Source: SVTX01 sp045542075
GTDB lineage: Bacteria; Bacillota; Clostridia; Oscillospirales; CAG-272
Assembly: GCA_045542075.1 (NCBI GenBank)
Contig: JAZQKI010000033.1
Location: forward strand, 1-33,108
DNA: 33,108 bases
Direction: 5' to 3'
Below, piece after piece: positions 8,518 through 15,750 of this stretch. The position numbers were made by a program, and so were the translations under genes. The number at the start of each line of letters is the position of its first letter. Position 1 is the stretch's first letter. The notes beneath the pieces are model-generated. The model was not told the DNA's origin. It saw only the letters and a program-made list of their open reading frames with translations, and did not search any database.

Positions 8518-9150
8518 ATGATTTTAACAGATTTGACGGGCAAAGTCTTTGCGCTTTTGGCTAAGGAGGATCTGACAGCGGGTTTTTTTGACAGCTTCGA
8601 CTTTGGAGAGGACGGCGCAAGCGCGATATTAAGAGTTGTTTTTGCTATTGCCGCGGGAGTTGTTCTGGCGTCTTTGTGGGCGGTGTATAACAAAAGATAC
8701 CTCGGAGGCCTTGTCCGTAAGCTTTTATCAGAGGGCGCAAGCTCACCCGAGACTGCAAAAAATCTCTACGAGCTTGGATTTGACGACAAGTTAGGAGTGA
8801 GATTTGCTCTGCGCAGAGGACACACCTATTCGGGTTGTGTCGTTTGTGTCGAGGAGGAGCAATATCTTGCCCGGATGCAGGCAAAAAAAGAGGAGTTTGA
8901 GGCGGCTCATGCGGGCGAGAAGAAAAAGCCTAAATTCAAATATCCGCCATTCAAGCCCGATCTTGACGTTATGCGCTACTATATTCCCGAGGAGAAAGCT
9001 TTTGCCGCGGAGACGAGGTTTTCCGCAAAGGGAGCAAACATTACGGGAATATTTATAGTTCTGATACTTCTGGCTATAATTTTAATAGCGGCGACTATAT
9101 TGGTTCCCAAAATATTAGAATTTTTGGGAGTACTGACGTCGTCCATATAA
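8518..9150 (+). CDS. Uncharacterised two-helix membrane protein
   Basis: I do not recognise a family. The 210-residue product has a hydrophobic segment at about residues 35-56 ending in NKRY and a strongly hydrophobic C-terminal segment at about residues 177-197. Between them lies a charged region of about 120 residues, with an amphipathic stretch (VRKLLSEGASSPETAKNLYELG), a CVVC pair, and a basic-proline patch KKKPKFKYPPFKP. By the positive-inside rule the middle region, flanked by NKRY, is probably cytoplasmic. GGAGAAA precedes the ATG. It sits between serS and purO with gaps of 31 and 63 bases, so it is probably co-transcribed with parA-parB-serS. Function not assigned. Confidence 0.85.
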   Translation: MILTDLTGKVFALLAKEDLTAGFFDSFDFGEDGASAILRVVFAIAAGVVLASLWAVYNKRYLGGLVRKLLSEGASSPETAKNLYELGFDDKLGVRFALRRGHTYSGCVVCVEEEQYLARMQAKKEEFEAAHAGEKKKPKFKYPPFKPDLDVMRYYIPEEKAFAAETRFSAKGANITGIFIVLILLAIILIAATILVPKILEFLGVLTSSI

Positions 9151-9213
9151 AAGCAACATTCAAAGAAAGGAACCGAAAGCCCAAGGGCTCACCCTGAGCT
9201 TTACAAAAGAAAA

Positions 9214-9939
9214 ATGAGCGTTTATGAGATCAACAGCGCAAGGGATTGCGTTTACGGAAACTCTTATGTCGGCAGAGGCATAATGATAGGAAAGACAGCG
9301 GATGGGAAAAAGGCTGTATTTGCTTATTTCATAATGGGAAGAAGTGCAAACAGCCGCAACAGAGTCTTCTCGGAGAAGGAAAACGGTGAGGTGATTATCT
9401 ATCCCTACGATTATTCAAAGGTCGAGGATCCGTCCCTGATAATTTATTCACCCGTAAAGGTCTGGGAGAATAAGGTCATCGTTACCAACGGCGATCAAAC
9501 GGACACAATATATGATTTCGTCAAAGCAGGCAGATCCTTTGAGGATGCGCTTGACACACGTTGCTTTGAGCCCGACGGACCCAACTGGACGCCCAGAATA
9601 AGCGGAATGATAACGCTTGGCAAGGGGGATTTTACCTATAAAATGAGTATTCTCAAGTCTGCGGACGCAGAGGGCAGCGCTTGCAACAGATACACTTATT
9701 CTTACCCTGCGCTTTCAGGTCTTGGACATTTCATACATACCTATCAGCATGACGGCAACCCCATTCCCACCTTCTGCGGAGAGCCCGAGAGAGTCTCTAT
9801 CCCCGATAATATCGATGATTTTGTATCTGAGATATGGGAAAATCTTGATGCAGACAATAAGATCTCTATCTACGCGCGCTATATCGACCTTGAGTCAGGC
9901 GAGTGCGAGAACAGAATGATAAACAAATATTCCAAATAA
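9214..9939 (+). CDS. purO: IMP cyclohydrolase, PurO type
   Basis: Likely closes FAICAR to IMP, the last step of purine synthesis. The 241-residue product carries the features of the PurO/IMP_cyclohyd family: N-terminal YVGRGIMIGKTADGKKAVFAYF followed by IMGRSANSRNRVF, a central NGDQTDTIYDFV segment, and ARYIDLESGE near the end. PurO was first known from archaea; bacterial members, including clostridial ones, exist. The strongest support is position: the AICAR transformylase that supplies FAICAR starts 23 bases downstream. The ATG at 9214 lacks a close ribosome site; the nearest good one (AAAGAAAGGA, 9162-9171) is 42 bases upstream with foldable sequence between, and no alternative in-frame start lies in that gap. 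Confidence 0.85.
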   Translation: MSVYEINSARDCVYGNSYVGRGIMIGKTADGKKAVFAYFIMGRSANSRNRVFSEKENGEVIIYPYDYSKVEDPSLIIYSPVKVWENKVIVTNGDQTDTIYDFVKAGRSFEDALDTRCFEPDGPNWTPRISGMITLGKGDFTYKMSILKSADAEGSACNRYTYSYPALSGLGHFIHTYQHDGNPIPTFCGEPERVSIPDNIDDFVSEIWENLDADNKISIYARYIDLESGECENRMINKYSK

Positions 9940-9962
9940 TCTCATAAGCGGAGGGCATAACA

Positions 9963-11147
9963 ATGAACCAATTTGAACTTAAGTACGGATGCAACCCCAA
10001 CCAGAAGCCCGCGAAAATTTATATGCAGGACGGCTCCGAGCTTCCTATACAGGTGCTCAACGGCAGACCCGGCTACATAAATTTTCTTGATGCCTTCAAC
10101 TCTTATCAGCTTGTAAAGGAGCTGAAGGAAGCTCTCGGACTTCCCGCAGTCACTTCCTTCAAGCACGTAAGCCCCACGTCCGCTGCAGTTGGACTTCCCT
10201 TGTCCGACAAGCTTAAGAGAGCTTGCTTTGTTGATGACATTGAGGGCCTTGACGAGTCCCCCCTGGCTTGCGCTTATGCGAGAGCGAGAGGAACGGACAG
10301 AATGTGCTCCTTTGGAGACTGGGTGGCATTGTCTGACGTTTGTGACGTCACGACCGCAAAAATGATAGCCCGCGAGGTGTCCGACGGAATTATCGCTCCC
10401 GGCTATGAGCCCGAGGCGCTTGAAATACTTAAGGGCAAAAGAAAGGGAAATTATAACATAGTTCAAATTGACCCCGATTACGTGCCTGCCGAGGTCGAGA
10501 CAAAGCAGGTTTTTGGCATTACCTTTGAGCAGGGAAGAAATAATTATAAGATAAGCGCGGATATTCTCACAAATGTGGTCACAGCCAACAAGGATATGCC
10601 CGAGTCTGCTATTCGCGACCTTGTTGTAGCTCTTATCACGCTCAAATATACACAGTCAAACTCGGTTTGCTTTGCCGTTGACGGTCAGGCTATCGGCGTT
10701 GGCGCAGGTCAGCAGTCCAGAGTTCACTGCACCAGACTTGCGGGCGGCAAGGCTGACACCTGGTTCCTCCGCCAGAGCGACAAGGTATTGGATCTGCCCT
10801 TCAAGTCCACCCTTGGACGCCCCGACAGGGATAACGTTATTGACGGCTACATAAATCAGAACGAGGAGGACGTTTGCGCTGACGGTAACTGGCAGAAATA
10901 CTTTACCGAGCAGCCCGCGCCCTTTACAAAGGAGGAGCAGAGAGCATATCTTGATACTGTTGACGGAGTTGCTCTCGGCTCGGACGCATTCTTCCCCTTC
11001 AGCGACAATATTGAACGCGCAAAGAAGTCGGGAGTTAAGTACATAGCAGAGCCGGGCGGCTCTATCCGTGATGACGTTGTTATCGAGTGCTGCGACAAGT
11101 ACGGAATTGCGATGGCGTTCACAGGAATGAGACTGTTCCACCATTGA
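9963..11147 (+). CDS. AICAR transformylase, stand-alone form
   Basis: Transfers a formyl group from 10-formyl-tetrahydrofolate to AICAR, making FAICAR. The 394-residue product corresponds to the C-terminal part of bifunctional PurH without the IMP cyclohydrolase domain. Visible motifs are the N-terminal LKYGCNPNQ, the catalytic Lys-His in SFKHVSPTSAAV near residue 64, RARGTDRMCSFGDWVALS, the central LKYTQSNSVCFA, GVGAGQQSRVHCTRLAG, and the C-terminal SDAFFPFSDNIERA and AEPGGSIRDD. Because the cyclohydrolase part is missing, the PurO-type gene just upstream most likely completes the pathway. GGAGGG precedes the ATG. It is the last gene of the parA transcript. Confidence 0.95.
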   Translation: MNQFELKYGCNPNQKPAKIYMQDGSELPIQVLNGRPGYINFLDAFNSYQLVKELKEALGLPAVTSFKHVSPTSAAVGLPLSDKLKRACFVDDIEGLDESPLACAYARARGTDRMCSFGDWVALSDVCDVTTAKMIAREVSDGIIAPGYEPEALEILKGKRKGNYNIVQIDPDYVPAEVETKQVFGITFEQGRNNYKISADILTNVVTANKDMPESAIRDLVVALITLKYTQSNSVCFAVDGQAIGVGAGQQSRVHCTRLAGGKADTWFLRQSDKVLDLPFKSTLGRPDRDNVIDGYINQNEEDVCADGNWQKYFTEQPAPFTKEEQRAYLDTVDGVALGSDAFFPFSDNIERAKKSGVKYIAEPGGSIRDDVVIECCDKYGIAMAFTGMRLFHH

Positions 11148-11193
11148 TACAGAAAACAGACGCAAAATATACTTTTGCGTCTGTTTTCTGTAT
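11147..11193. terminator. Very long terminator after AICAR transformylase
   Basis: A perfect 21-base stem (11147-11167 with 11173-11193; loop TATAC) whose left arm begins at the last base of the TGA stop codon. Arms end in AAAA/TTTT near the loop and carry CAGACGC/GCGTCTG. The 3' side lacks a pure T-run, so efficiency is inferred from stem length. Confidence 0.75.
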
Positions 11194-11271
11194 GGGAATA
11201 GATATATTCAACAAAATAAAAACTTTACTTTGTGACAAACGGAGAATTTTTTCCTTTTGACAATTTAAGTC

Positions 11272-11300
11272 TTGAAAAAAAGGGAAAAATGTATTAAAAT
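11272..11300 (+). promoter_or_regulatory. Sigma-A promoter of the DUF1846 gene
   Basis: TTGAAA (11272-11277) and TAAAAT (11295-11300), 17-base spacer, 36 bases before the ATG. A perfect TTGACA at 11257-11262 lies just upstream but has no -10 at proper distance. Confidence 0.6.
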
Positions 11301-11336
11301 ATAATTTGTTATTTTGTTTATCTTGCGGGGGTTATT

Positions 11337-12818
11337 ATGCATAGCATAGGATTTGACAGCGACAAATACACGCGACTTCAGTCAGAAAAGATCATGGAGA
11401 GAATATCCGAGTTTGGCGGCAAGCTCTACCTTGAGTTTGGCGGCAAGCTTTTTGACGACTATCATGCGTCCAGAGTGCTTCCGGGCTTCTGCCCCGACAG
11501 CAAGATAAAAATGCTTCTGAAAATGAAGGAGGACGCCGAGACAATAATCGTTGTATCCGCGTCCGCGATAGAGCAGAACAAGACCCGCGGAGACCTTGGA
11601 ATTACTTACGACGTTGATGCATTGAGACTTATAGATGCCTTTAACGATATAGGAATTTCGGTCTGCGGAGTGGTCGTGACACAGTACACGGGACAGCCCA
11701 GCGCGGATGCGTTTATCAAGAGGCTTAAAAATCTTGGAGTTCCCGCATACAAGCACTATCCGATTGAAGGCTACCCCTCAAATATTTCAAAGATCGTGAG
11801 CGACGAGGGATACGGAGCTAACGAGTATATACAGACCACAAAGCCGCTTGTCGTTGTGACTGCCCCCGGTCCCGGAAGCGGAAAGATGGCTACCTGCCTG
11901 TCTCAGCTTTATCACGACAACAAACGCGGAATAAAGGCGGGCTATGCGAAATTTGAGACGTTCCCTGTGTGGAATCTGCCGCTTAAGCACCCTGTCAACG
12001 TCGCATACGAGGCGGCAACGCTTGATCTTAAGGATGTAAATATGATAGACCACTATCATCTTGCCGCAACGGGCGAGACGGCGGTAAATTATAACCGTGA
12101 TATCGAGATCTTCCCCGTGCTTAAGGCGATTTTTGATAAGATCTACGGCGAATGTCCCTATAAGTCGCCCACAGAAATGGGTGTAAATATGGCGGGATAC
12201 TGTATTTTCGACGAGGAAGTGGTCGCAAAGGCGTCAAAGACGGAGATCGCAAGGCGTTATTATAACGCGTTGTGCCGTAAGAGAAACGGAAATGCCGATG
12301 CCGATGAGATATACAAGGCAGAGCTTATAATGAATCAGGTCGGAATTGATGGCAACTACAGACAGGTAGTTGTTGCATCCACAAAAAAGGCCGAGGAGAC
12401 CTGCAAGCCTGCCACGGCTATTGAGCTTCCCGATGGAATAGTGACTGGAAAGACGTCAAAGCTTATGGGATCTTCCGCCGCTGCGCTCCTTAACGCGCTT
12501 AAAAAGCTTGGCGGAATTGACGATTCTTATCTGCTCTTGCCGCTTGAAATAATCGAGCCTATTCAGAAGCTCAAGATCGACAATCTCGGTAATCATAACC
12601 CGAGACTTCACGCGGACGAGATACTTATCGCGCTTGCTATAGCGGCTACGACGGATCCTGTAGCGGCTGCTGCGATGGAGCAGCTTCCAAAGCTTCGCGG
12701 TTGCGAGGCGCATACGTCTGTTATTGTATCGTCTGTTGACAGGGGAGTTTACAGAAAGCTTGGACTTAACCTGACCTGCTCGCCTGTATATGAGACTAAG
12801 AAGCTTTATCATAAATAG
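11337..12818 (+). CDS. DUF1846 family protein
   Basis: A 493-residue cytosolic protein, the normal size for this family of about 500 residues. Recognisable segments are the N-terminal IGFDSDKYTRLQSEKIMERI, the repeated EFGGKL motif (LYLEFGGKLFDDYHASRVLPGF), TAPGPGSGKMATCLSQLYHD with a P-loop-like GPGSGKMAT, and YEAATLDLKDVNMIDHYHL. Members are widespread in Clostridia and other Bacillota; structures exist but no established reaction is known to me, so function is not assigned. GCGGGGG lies upstream of the ATG. It has its own promoter and no co-directional partner; a repeat hairpin starts two bases after its stop. Confidence 0.9.
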   Translation: MHSIGFDSDKYTRLQSEKIMERISEFGGKLYLEFGGKLFDDYHASRVLPGFCPDSKIKMLLKMKEDAETIIVVSASAIEQNKTRGDLGITYDVDALRLIDAFNDIGISVCGVVVTQYTGQPSADAFIKRLKNLGVPAYKHYPIEGYPSNISKIVSDEGYGANEYIQTTKPLVVVTAPGPGSGKMATCLSQLYHDNKRGIKAGYAKFETFPVWNLPLKHPVNVAYEAATLDLKDVNMIDHYHLAATGETAVNYNRDIEIFPVLKAIFDKIYGECPYKSPTEMGVNMAGYCIFDEEVVAKASKTEIARRYYNALCRKRNGNADADEIYKAELIMNQVGIDGNYRQVVVASTKKAEETCKPATAIELPDGIVTGKTSKLMGSSAAALLNALKKLGGIDDSYLLLPLEIIEPIQKLKIDNLGNHNPRLHADEILIALAIAATTDPVAAAAMEQLPKLRGCEAHTSVIVSSVDRGVYRKLGLNLTCSPVYETKKLYHK

Positions 12819-12819
12819 T

Positions 12820-12898
12820 GATACTTTTTGCCCGCGTTGACAAAAAGTATCAAAAAACCGTCACAAAGGGCGGGAGGTTGCGATTCCTCCCGCCCTTT
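12820..12898 (+). repeat. Structured repeat, locus 1 left arm (short form)
   Basis: Terminal hairpin GATACTTTTTG (12820-12830) with CAAAAAGTATC (12841-12851), then CAAAAAACCGTCAC, then a perfect 13-base stem AAAGGGCGGGAGG (12865-12877) with CCTCCCGCCCTTT (12886-12898) and loop TTGCGATT. The terminal hairpin may also stop transcription of the DUF1846 gene. It faces the long-form arm at 12986-13153. Confidence 0.8.
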
Positions 12899-12985
12899 GA
12901 AATCCACCCACACAAACGCTTACTTGGGTGCTGTTTATAGTGGATAAGACGGATATTATTTTCTGTAGGAACTATTATTTCGTTG

Positions 12986-13153
12986 CGCGCCTTGCACCAA
13001 AGGTGCGGCGCGGAGGGGTTAGGGTATTCTTAAAGGGGAAGGGGGTAGTTCGTTGCTCTGAAGGAGCAAATTTTCCGAGAGGAAAATTAGAACACCCTTC
13101 CCATTTAAGCGGTGTTCTTTGATTACTTTCTGTCACTGTTGACAGAAAGTAAT
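12986..13153 (-). repeat. Structured repeat, locus 1 right arm (long form)
   Basis: Read on the minus strand: terminal hairpin of 14 perfect pairs (13140-13153 with 13122-13135); outer stem CTTAAATGGGAAGGG (13109-13095) with 13043-13029, 14 of 15 paired; inner GAAC/GTTC stem (13090-13093 with 13048-13051); two hairpins, AATTTTCC/GGAAAATT (13069-13076, 13081-13088) and TTGCTC/GAGCAA (13053-13058, 13064-13069, sharing one base with the previous hairpin); then a GC-rich hairpin CGCGCC/GGCGCG enclosing GCACC/GGTGC (12986-13012). Between the arms (12899-12985) I see nothing definite. Confidence 0.8.
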
Positions 13154-13160
13154 AGAAAAA

Positions 13161-13239
13161 GCACGCCGTAAGGGAGTTCAGAACCTTCACATAAAACCAC
13201 AAGCGGTTTTATGTGTGGCAGTTCTTCACACCCTTACGG
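13161..13239. repeat. Partial copy of the tRNA-Arg 3' end inside a long hairpin
   Basis: GCACGCCGTAAGGGA at 13161-13175 exactly repeats 13288-13302, the 3' end of the tRNA gene, and the match extends into the T-arm with two one-base insertions (AGGGAGTTCAGAACC against AGGGATTCGAACC). The copy also forms a hairpin: CCGTAAGGG (13166-13174) pairs with CCCTTACGG (13231-13239), GAAC with GTTC (13181-13184, 13221-13224), and CACATAAAACC (13188-13198) with GGTTTTATGTG (13205-13215). It may be the remnant of a second tRNA gene or of an element that used the tRNA 3' end. Confidence 0.7.
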
Positions 13240-13245
13240 GGTACC

Positions 13246-13286
13246 AAAAACAAAAGGACTTGCGCAAGGCAAGTCCTTTTGTTTTT
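13246..13286. terminator. Terminator of tRNA-Arg
   Basis: AAAAACAAAAGGACTTG (13246-13262) pairs perfectly with CAAGTCCTTTTGTTTTT (13270-13286). On the minus strand the stem ends in a T-run after the tRNA; its first base is also the final A of the encoded CCA end. Being symmetric it could act in both directions. Confidence 0.8.
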
Positions 13287-13362
13287 GGCACGCCGTAAGG
13301 GATTCGAACCCCCGACCTTTTGGTTCGTAGCCAAACACTCTATCCAGCTGAGCTAACGGCGC
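13286..13362 (-). tRNA. tRNA-Arg (anticodon ACG)
   Basis: On the minus strand GCGCCGT opens the acceptor stem and pairs with ACGGCGT; D-arm GCTCAGCTGGATAGAGT; anticodon stem TTTGG/CCAAA around loop CTACGAA, giving anticodon ACG (A34 is normally edited to inosine to read CGU, CGC and CGA); T-arm GGGGG-TTCGAAT-CCCTT with two G-U pairs; discriminator G followed by encoded CCA. Length 77 bases. A perfect promoter lies upstream and a strong terminator downstream, so it is a single-gene unit. Confidence 0.96.
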
Positions 13363-13395
13363 ATATTTGTATGTCGTACGATTTCGTACTTAAAC

Positions 13396-13423
13396 ATTAT
13401 AGCACAAAAAATATTTTTGTCAA
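13396..13423 (-). promoter_or_regulatory. Consensus promoter of tRNA-Arg
   Basis: Minus strand TTGACA (13423-13418) and TATAAT (13401-13396), 16-base spacer, both hexamers perfect, as is common for stable RNA genes. The short leader contains GTACG/CGTAC (13376-13380, 13385-13389), which may mark 5' processing. Confidence 0.88.
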
Positions 13424-13548
13424 GCCTATTTTTGAAAAAATGCAAAAATATTTATCAGTCTTTTCAAAAAATATCGGGTTTTTCTAAAAAAATGTCTCTT
13501 TTTTTCTCAAATAACGCCCTGCGAAAATCAAAAAAAGCTACTTTTGTA

Positions 13549-13577
13549 TTGACAACCCCAATTTATCGTGATACAAT
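13549..13577 (+). promoter_or_regulatory. Sigma-A promoter of the lysyl-tRNA synthetase gene
   Basis: Perfect TTGACA (13549-13554) and TACAAT (13572-13577) with a 17-base spacer, leaving a leader of about 70 bases. No T-box sequence was seen in that leader. Confidence 0.8.
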
Positions 13578-13653
13578 AATATGATGTAAAATTAAAATGC
13601 GAAAGAATGTCCGAAAATAATATAAACTTCAAAAAATGAAAGGAATGACAGGA

Positions 13654-15714
13654 ATGCATTGGTCAGAAGAAATTGCGGAACGAATAATTAAGAAAAATCC
13701 CGACAAAGCCGAATACGTTTGTGCAGCAGGCGTAAGTCCCTCGGGCTCGGTACACATCGGAAACTTCAGAGATATAGCTACAAGCCTTTTCGTTGTAAAG
13801 GCACTTGAAAAGAAGGGCAAGAAGGCGCGCCTTCTCATTTCATGGGACGAGTTTGACCGTTGCCGTAAGATCCCCGCAAACGTTCAGGCGGTGGTTGGCG
13901 ACACATATGACAAGTACATCGGTTGCTCGTACGTTGACATTCCCGACCCATGGGGCTGTCACGAAAACTACGCAAAGCACTTTGAGGACGAATTCCTCCG
14001 TGGAATTGCCCCCTTTGGCATTAAGCTTGATTGCAGATATCAGGCAGAGATGTACCGCTCGGGCAAGTACAGGGACAATCTTATTCTTGCTCTCAAAAAG
14101 AGAGGCGAGATATTTGAGATACTTGACTCCTTCAAGACAAAGGATATGACAAAGACCGAGGAGGAAAGACTCGCGCAGCATGACGCGGACAAGGCAGATT
14201 ATTACCCTGTAAGCATTTTCTGTCCCGAGTGCCGCACTGACTTTACAAAGATAACGTCGCTCAACGAGGACTGCACCGAGGCAGAATTTACCTGCCGTTG
14301 CGGACACCACGGCAAATTCAACTTCCTTGATAACTTCGACTGCAAGCTCGGCTGGAAGGTTGACTGGGCGATGAGATGGATGTACGAGGACGTTGACTTT
14401 GAGCCCGGCGGAAAGGATCACTCCGCACCCACAGGCTCTTACAACAACTCCAAGGTCATCGCAAAGAAGATATACAACCACGAGGCTCCTATATATCAGG
14501 GATATGAGTTTATAGGTATCAAGGGCGTTGCAGGCAAGATGTCATCGTCCTCGGGACTTAATATGACTCCCGAGACTCTGCTCAAGCTCTATCAGCCCGA
14601 GATCATTCTCTGGCTCTACTCCAAGACCGAGCCCGTCAAGGCGTTCGATTTCTGCTTTGACGACGGAATTTTGCGTCAGTACTTTGAGTTTGACAAGATG
14701 TATAACGAATATATTTCGGGTAATGCGAGCGAATATAACGCGTCAGTCATGTATAACTGCATGATCGAGGGCAGAACGCTTGACACAGTTCCCATGGGAC
14801 TTCTCGTTCAGCTTGGCTCTATAGTTGACTTCAACGTACCTATGCTTGAGACTGTGTTTGAAAAGATCGGAACACCCTACAAGCACGAGCAGTTTGCGGA
14901 CAGACTTGACAGAGCAAAGTTCTGGCTTGAAAAGTGCGCGCCCGAGCAGGTCAACAGACTCAGACAGACAAGAAACTTCGAGGTCTGGGAAACTCTTGAC
15001 GACAAGGAAAAGGAAGCGATCAAGCTCTTGTTTGAGTACATCTCGGCAGGCGGATACACGCTTGACGACCTCAACGCCGAGCTTTACGCGATACCCAAGA
15101 AGGTTTACCCCGAGCTTGTGGACTCTCCCAAGGAGCTCAAGGGCGTTCAGGGCAAGTTCTTCAAGACCATATATAAGCTACTTATAGATAAGGAGCAGGG
15201 CCCCAGACTTTATCTTTTCCTCTATGCGATAGATAGCGACAGATTTGTTGGACTTCTTGACTTCTCCTATGCAAAGACCGAGGAAGAAACCTCCATTGAG
15301 AACGCTGCGGCAGAGGCTGAGGCTGAGGCTAACAAGGTAGAAGAAAGAGTTTACGGCGAGCCTGATCCTGTTGAGCCTATCAAGGAAGAGCTTGTGAGCG
15401 CTGATGACTTTGGCAAGCTTGATCTCAGAGTTTGCAAGATAGTCAAGTGCCAGGAGATCAGAAAGTCTCACTCCTGCTATAAGCTCACTCTCTTTGACGG
15501 AATCGGCGAGAGAGTTATCGTGTCCAGCATCAAGCACGATTACAAGCCTGACGAGCTTGTCGGCAAAAAGATAATTGTTATCGCAAACCTCACTCCCACG
15601 AGAATTACGGGGGTTAACAGCAACGGTATGCTGCTCGCGGCGACGAACAACGCTTGCGGCTGCAAGGTAATATTCGTTGACGACTCCGTTCCCGAGGGAA
15701 CTGCGATTCACTGA
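13654..15714 (+). CDS. lysK: Class I lysyl-tRNA synthetase with C-terminal tRNA-binding domain
   Basis: Charges tRNA-Lys with lysine using the class I (Rossmann) fold, unrelated to the common class II LysS. The first 540 or so residues match the archaeal/spirochaete LysRS1 pattern: MHWSEEIAERII, SPSGSVHIGN with HIGN at residues 34-37, DEFDRCRKIPANV, IPDPWGCHENYAKHF, a zinc-type Cys cluster (FCPECRTDF, CRCGHHGKF), WAMRWMYEDVDFEPGGKDH, and KMSSS at 295-299. After an Ala/Glu linker (about 545-570) comes an extra OB-fold tRNA-binding domain of the Trbp111/MetRS-C type (about 582-686; FGKLDLRVCKIVKC, then NLTPTRITGVNSNGMLLAA). The ATG at 13654 follows AAAGGA and matches the family N-terminus; the ATG at 13636 lacks a ribosome site. 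The extra domain could suggest MetRS, but the core is clearly LysRS1. Confidence 0.93.
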   Translation: MHWSEEIAERIIKKNPDKAEYVCAAGVSPSGSVHIGNFRDIATSLFVVKALEKKGKKARLLISWDEFDRCRKIPANVQAVVGDTYDKYIGCSYVDIPDPWGCHENYAKHFEDEFLRGIAPFGIKLDCRYQAEMYRSGKYRDNLILALKKRGEIFEILDSFKTKDMTKTEEERLAQHDADKADYYPVSIFCPECRTDFTKITSLNEDCTEAEFTCRCGHHGKFNFLDNFDCKLGWKVDWAMRWMYEDVDFEPGGKDHSAPTGSYNNSKVIAKKIYNHEAPIYQGYEFIGIKGVAGKMSSSSGLNMTPETLLKLYQPEIILWLYSKTEPVKAFDFCFDDGILRQYFEFDKMYNEYISGNASEYNASVMYNCMIEGRTLDTVPMGLLVQLGSIVDFNVPMLETVFEKIGTPYKHEQFADRLDRAKFWLEKCAPEQVNRLRQTRNFEVWETLDDKEKEAIKLLFEYISAGGYTLDDLNAELYAIPKKVYPELVDSPKELKGVQGKFFKTIYKLLIDKEQGPRLYLFLYAIDSDRFVGLLDFSYAKTEEETSIENAAAEAEAEANKVEERVYGEPDPVEPIKEELVSADDFGKLDLRVCKIVKCQEIRKSHSCYKLTLFDGIGERVIVSSIKHDYKPDELVGKKIIVIANLTPTRITGVNSNGMLLAATNNACGCKVIFVDDSVPEGTAIH

Positions 15715-15715
15715 T

Positions 15716-15750
15716 AAAAAAACAGACACTCCGCAGAGTGTCTGTTTTTT
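15716..15750. terminator. Bidirectional terminator between lysK and the U32 peptidase gene
   Basis: CAGACACTC (15723-15731) pairs with GAGTGTCTG (15736-15744), flanked by seven A on the left and six T on the right, so it can end both convergent transcripts. It overlaps the last codon of the minus-strand gene by two bases. Confidence 0.9.

Noticed and set aside
12928..13202. Short frames on both strands over the repeat at 12986-13153
   Set aside because: They translate the stems and loops of the structured repeat; the same holds for the 105-codon minus-strand frame at 30015-30332.
12820..13302. CRISPR array or phage attachment region with integrase
   Set aside because: Repeats are inverted and unevenly spaced, not regular direct repeats with spacers, and no integrase or cas gene is present.
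13654..15714. Methionyl-tRNA synthetase
   Set aside because: The C-terminal domain is MetRS-like, but the catalytic core has LysRS1-specific segments (MHWSEEIAERI, IPDPWGCHENYAKHF, FEPGGKDH).
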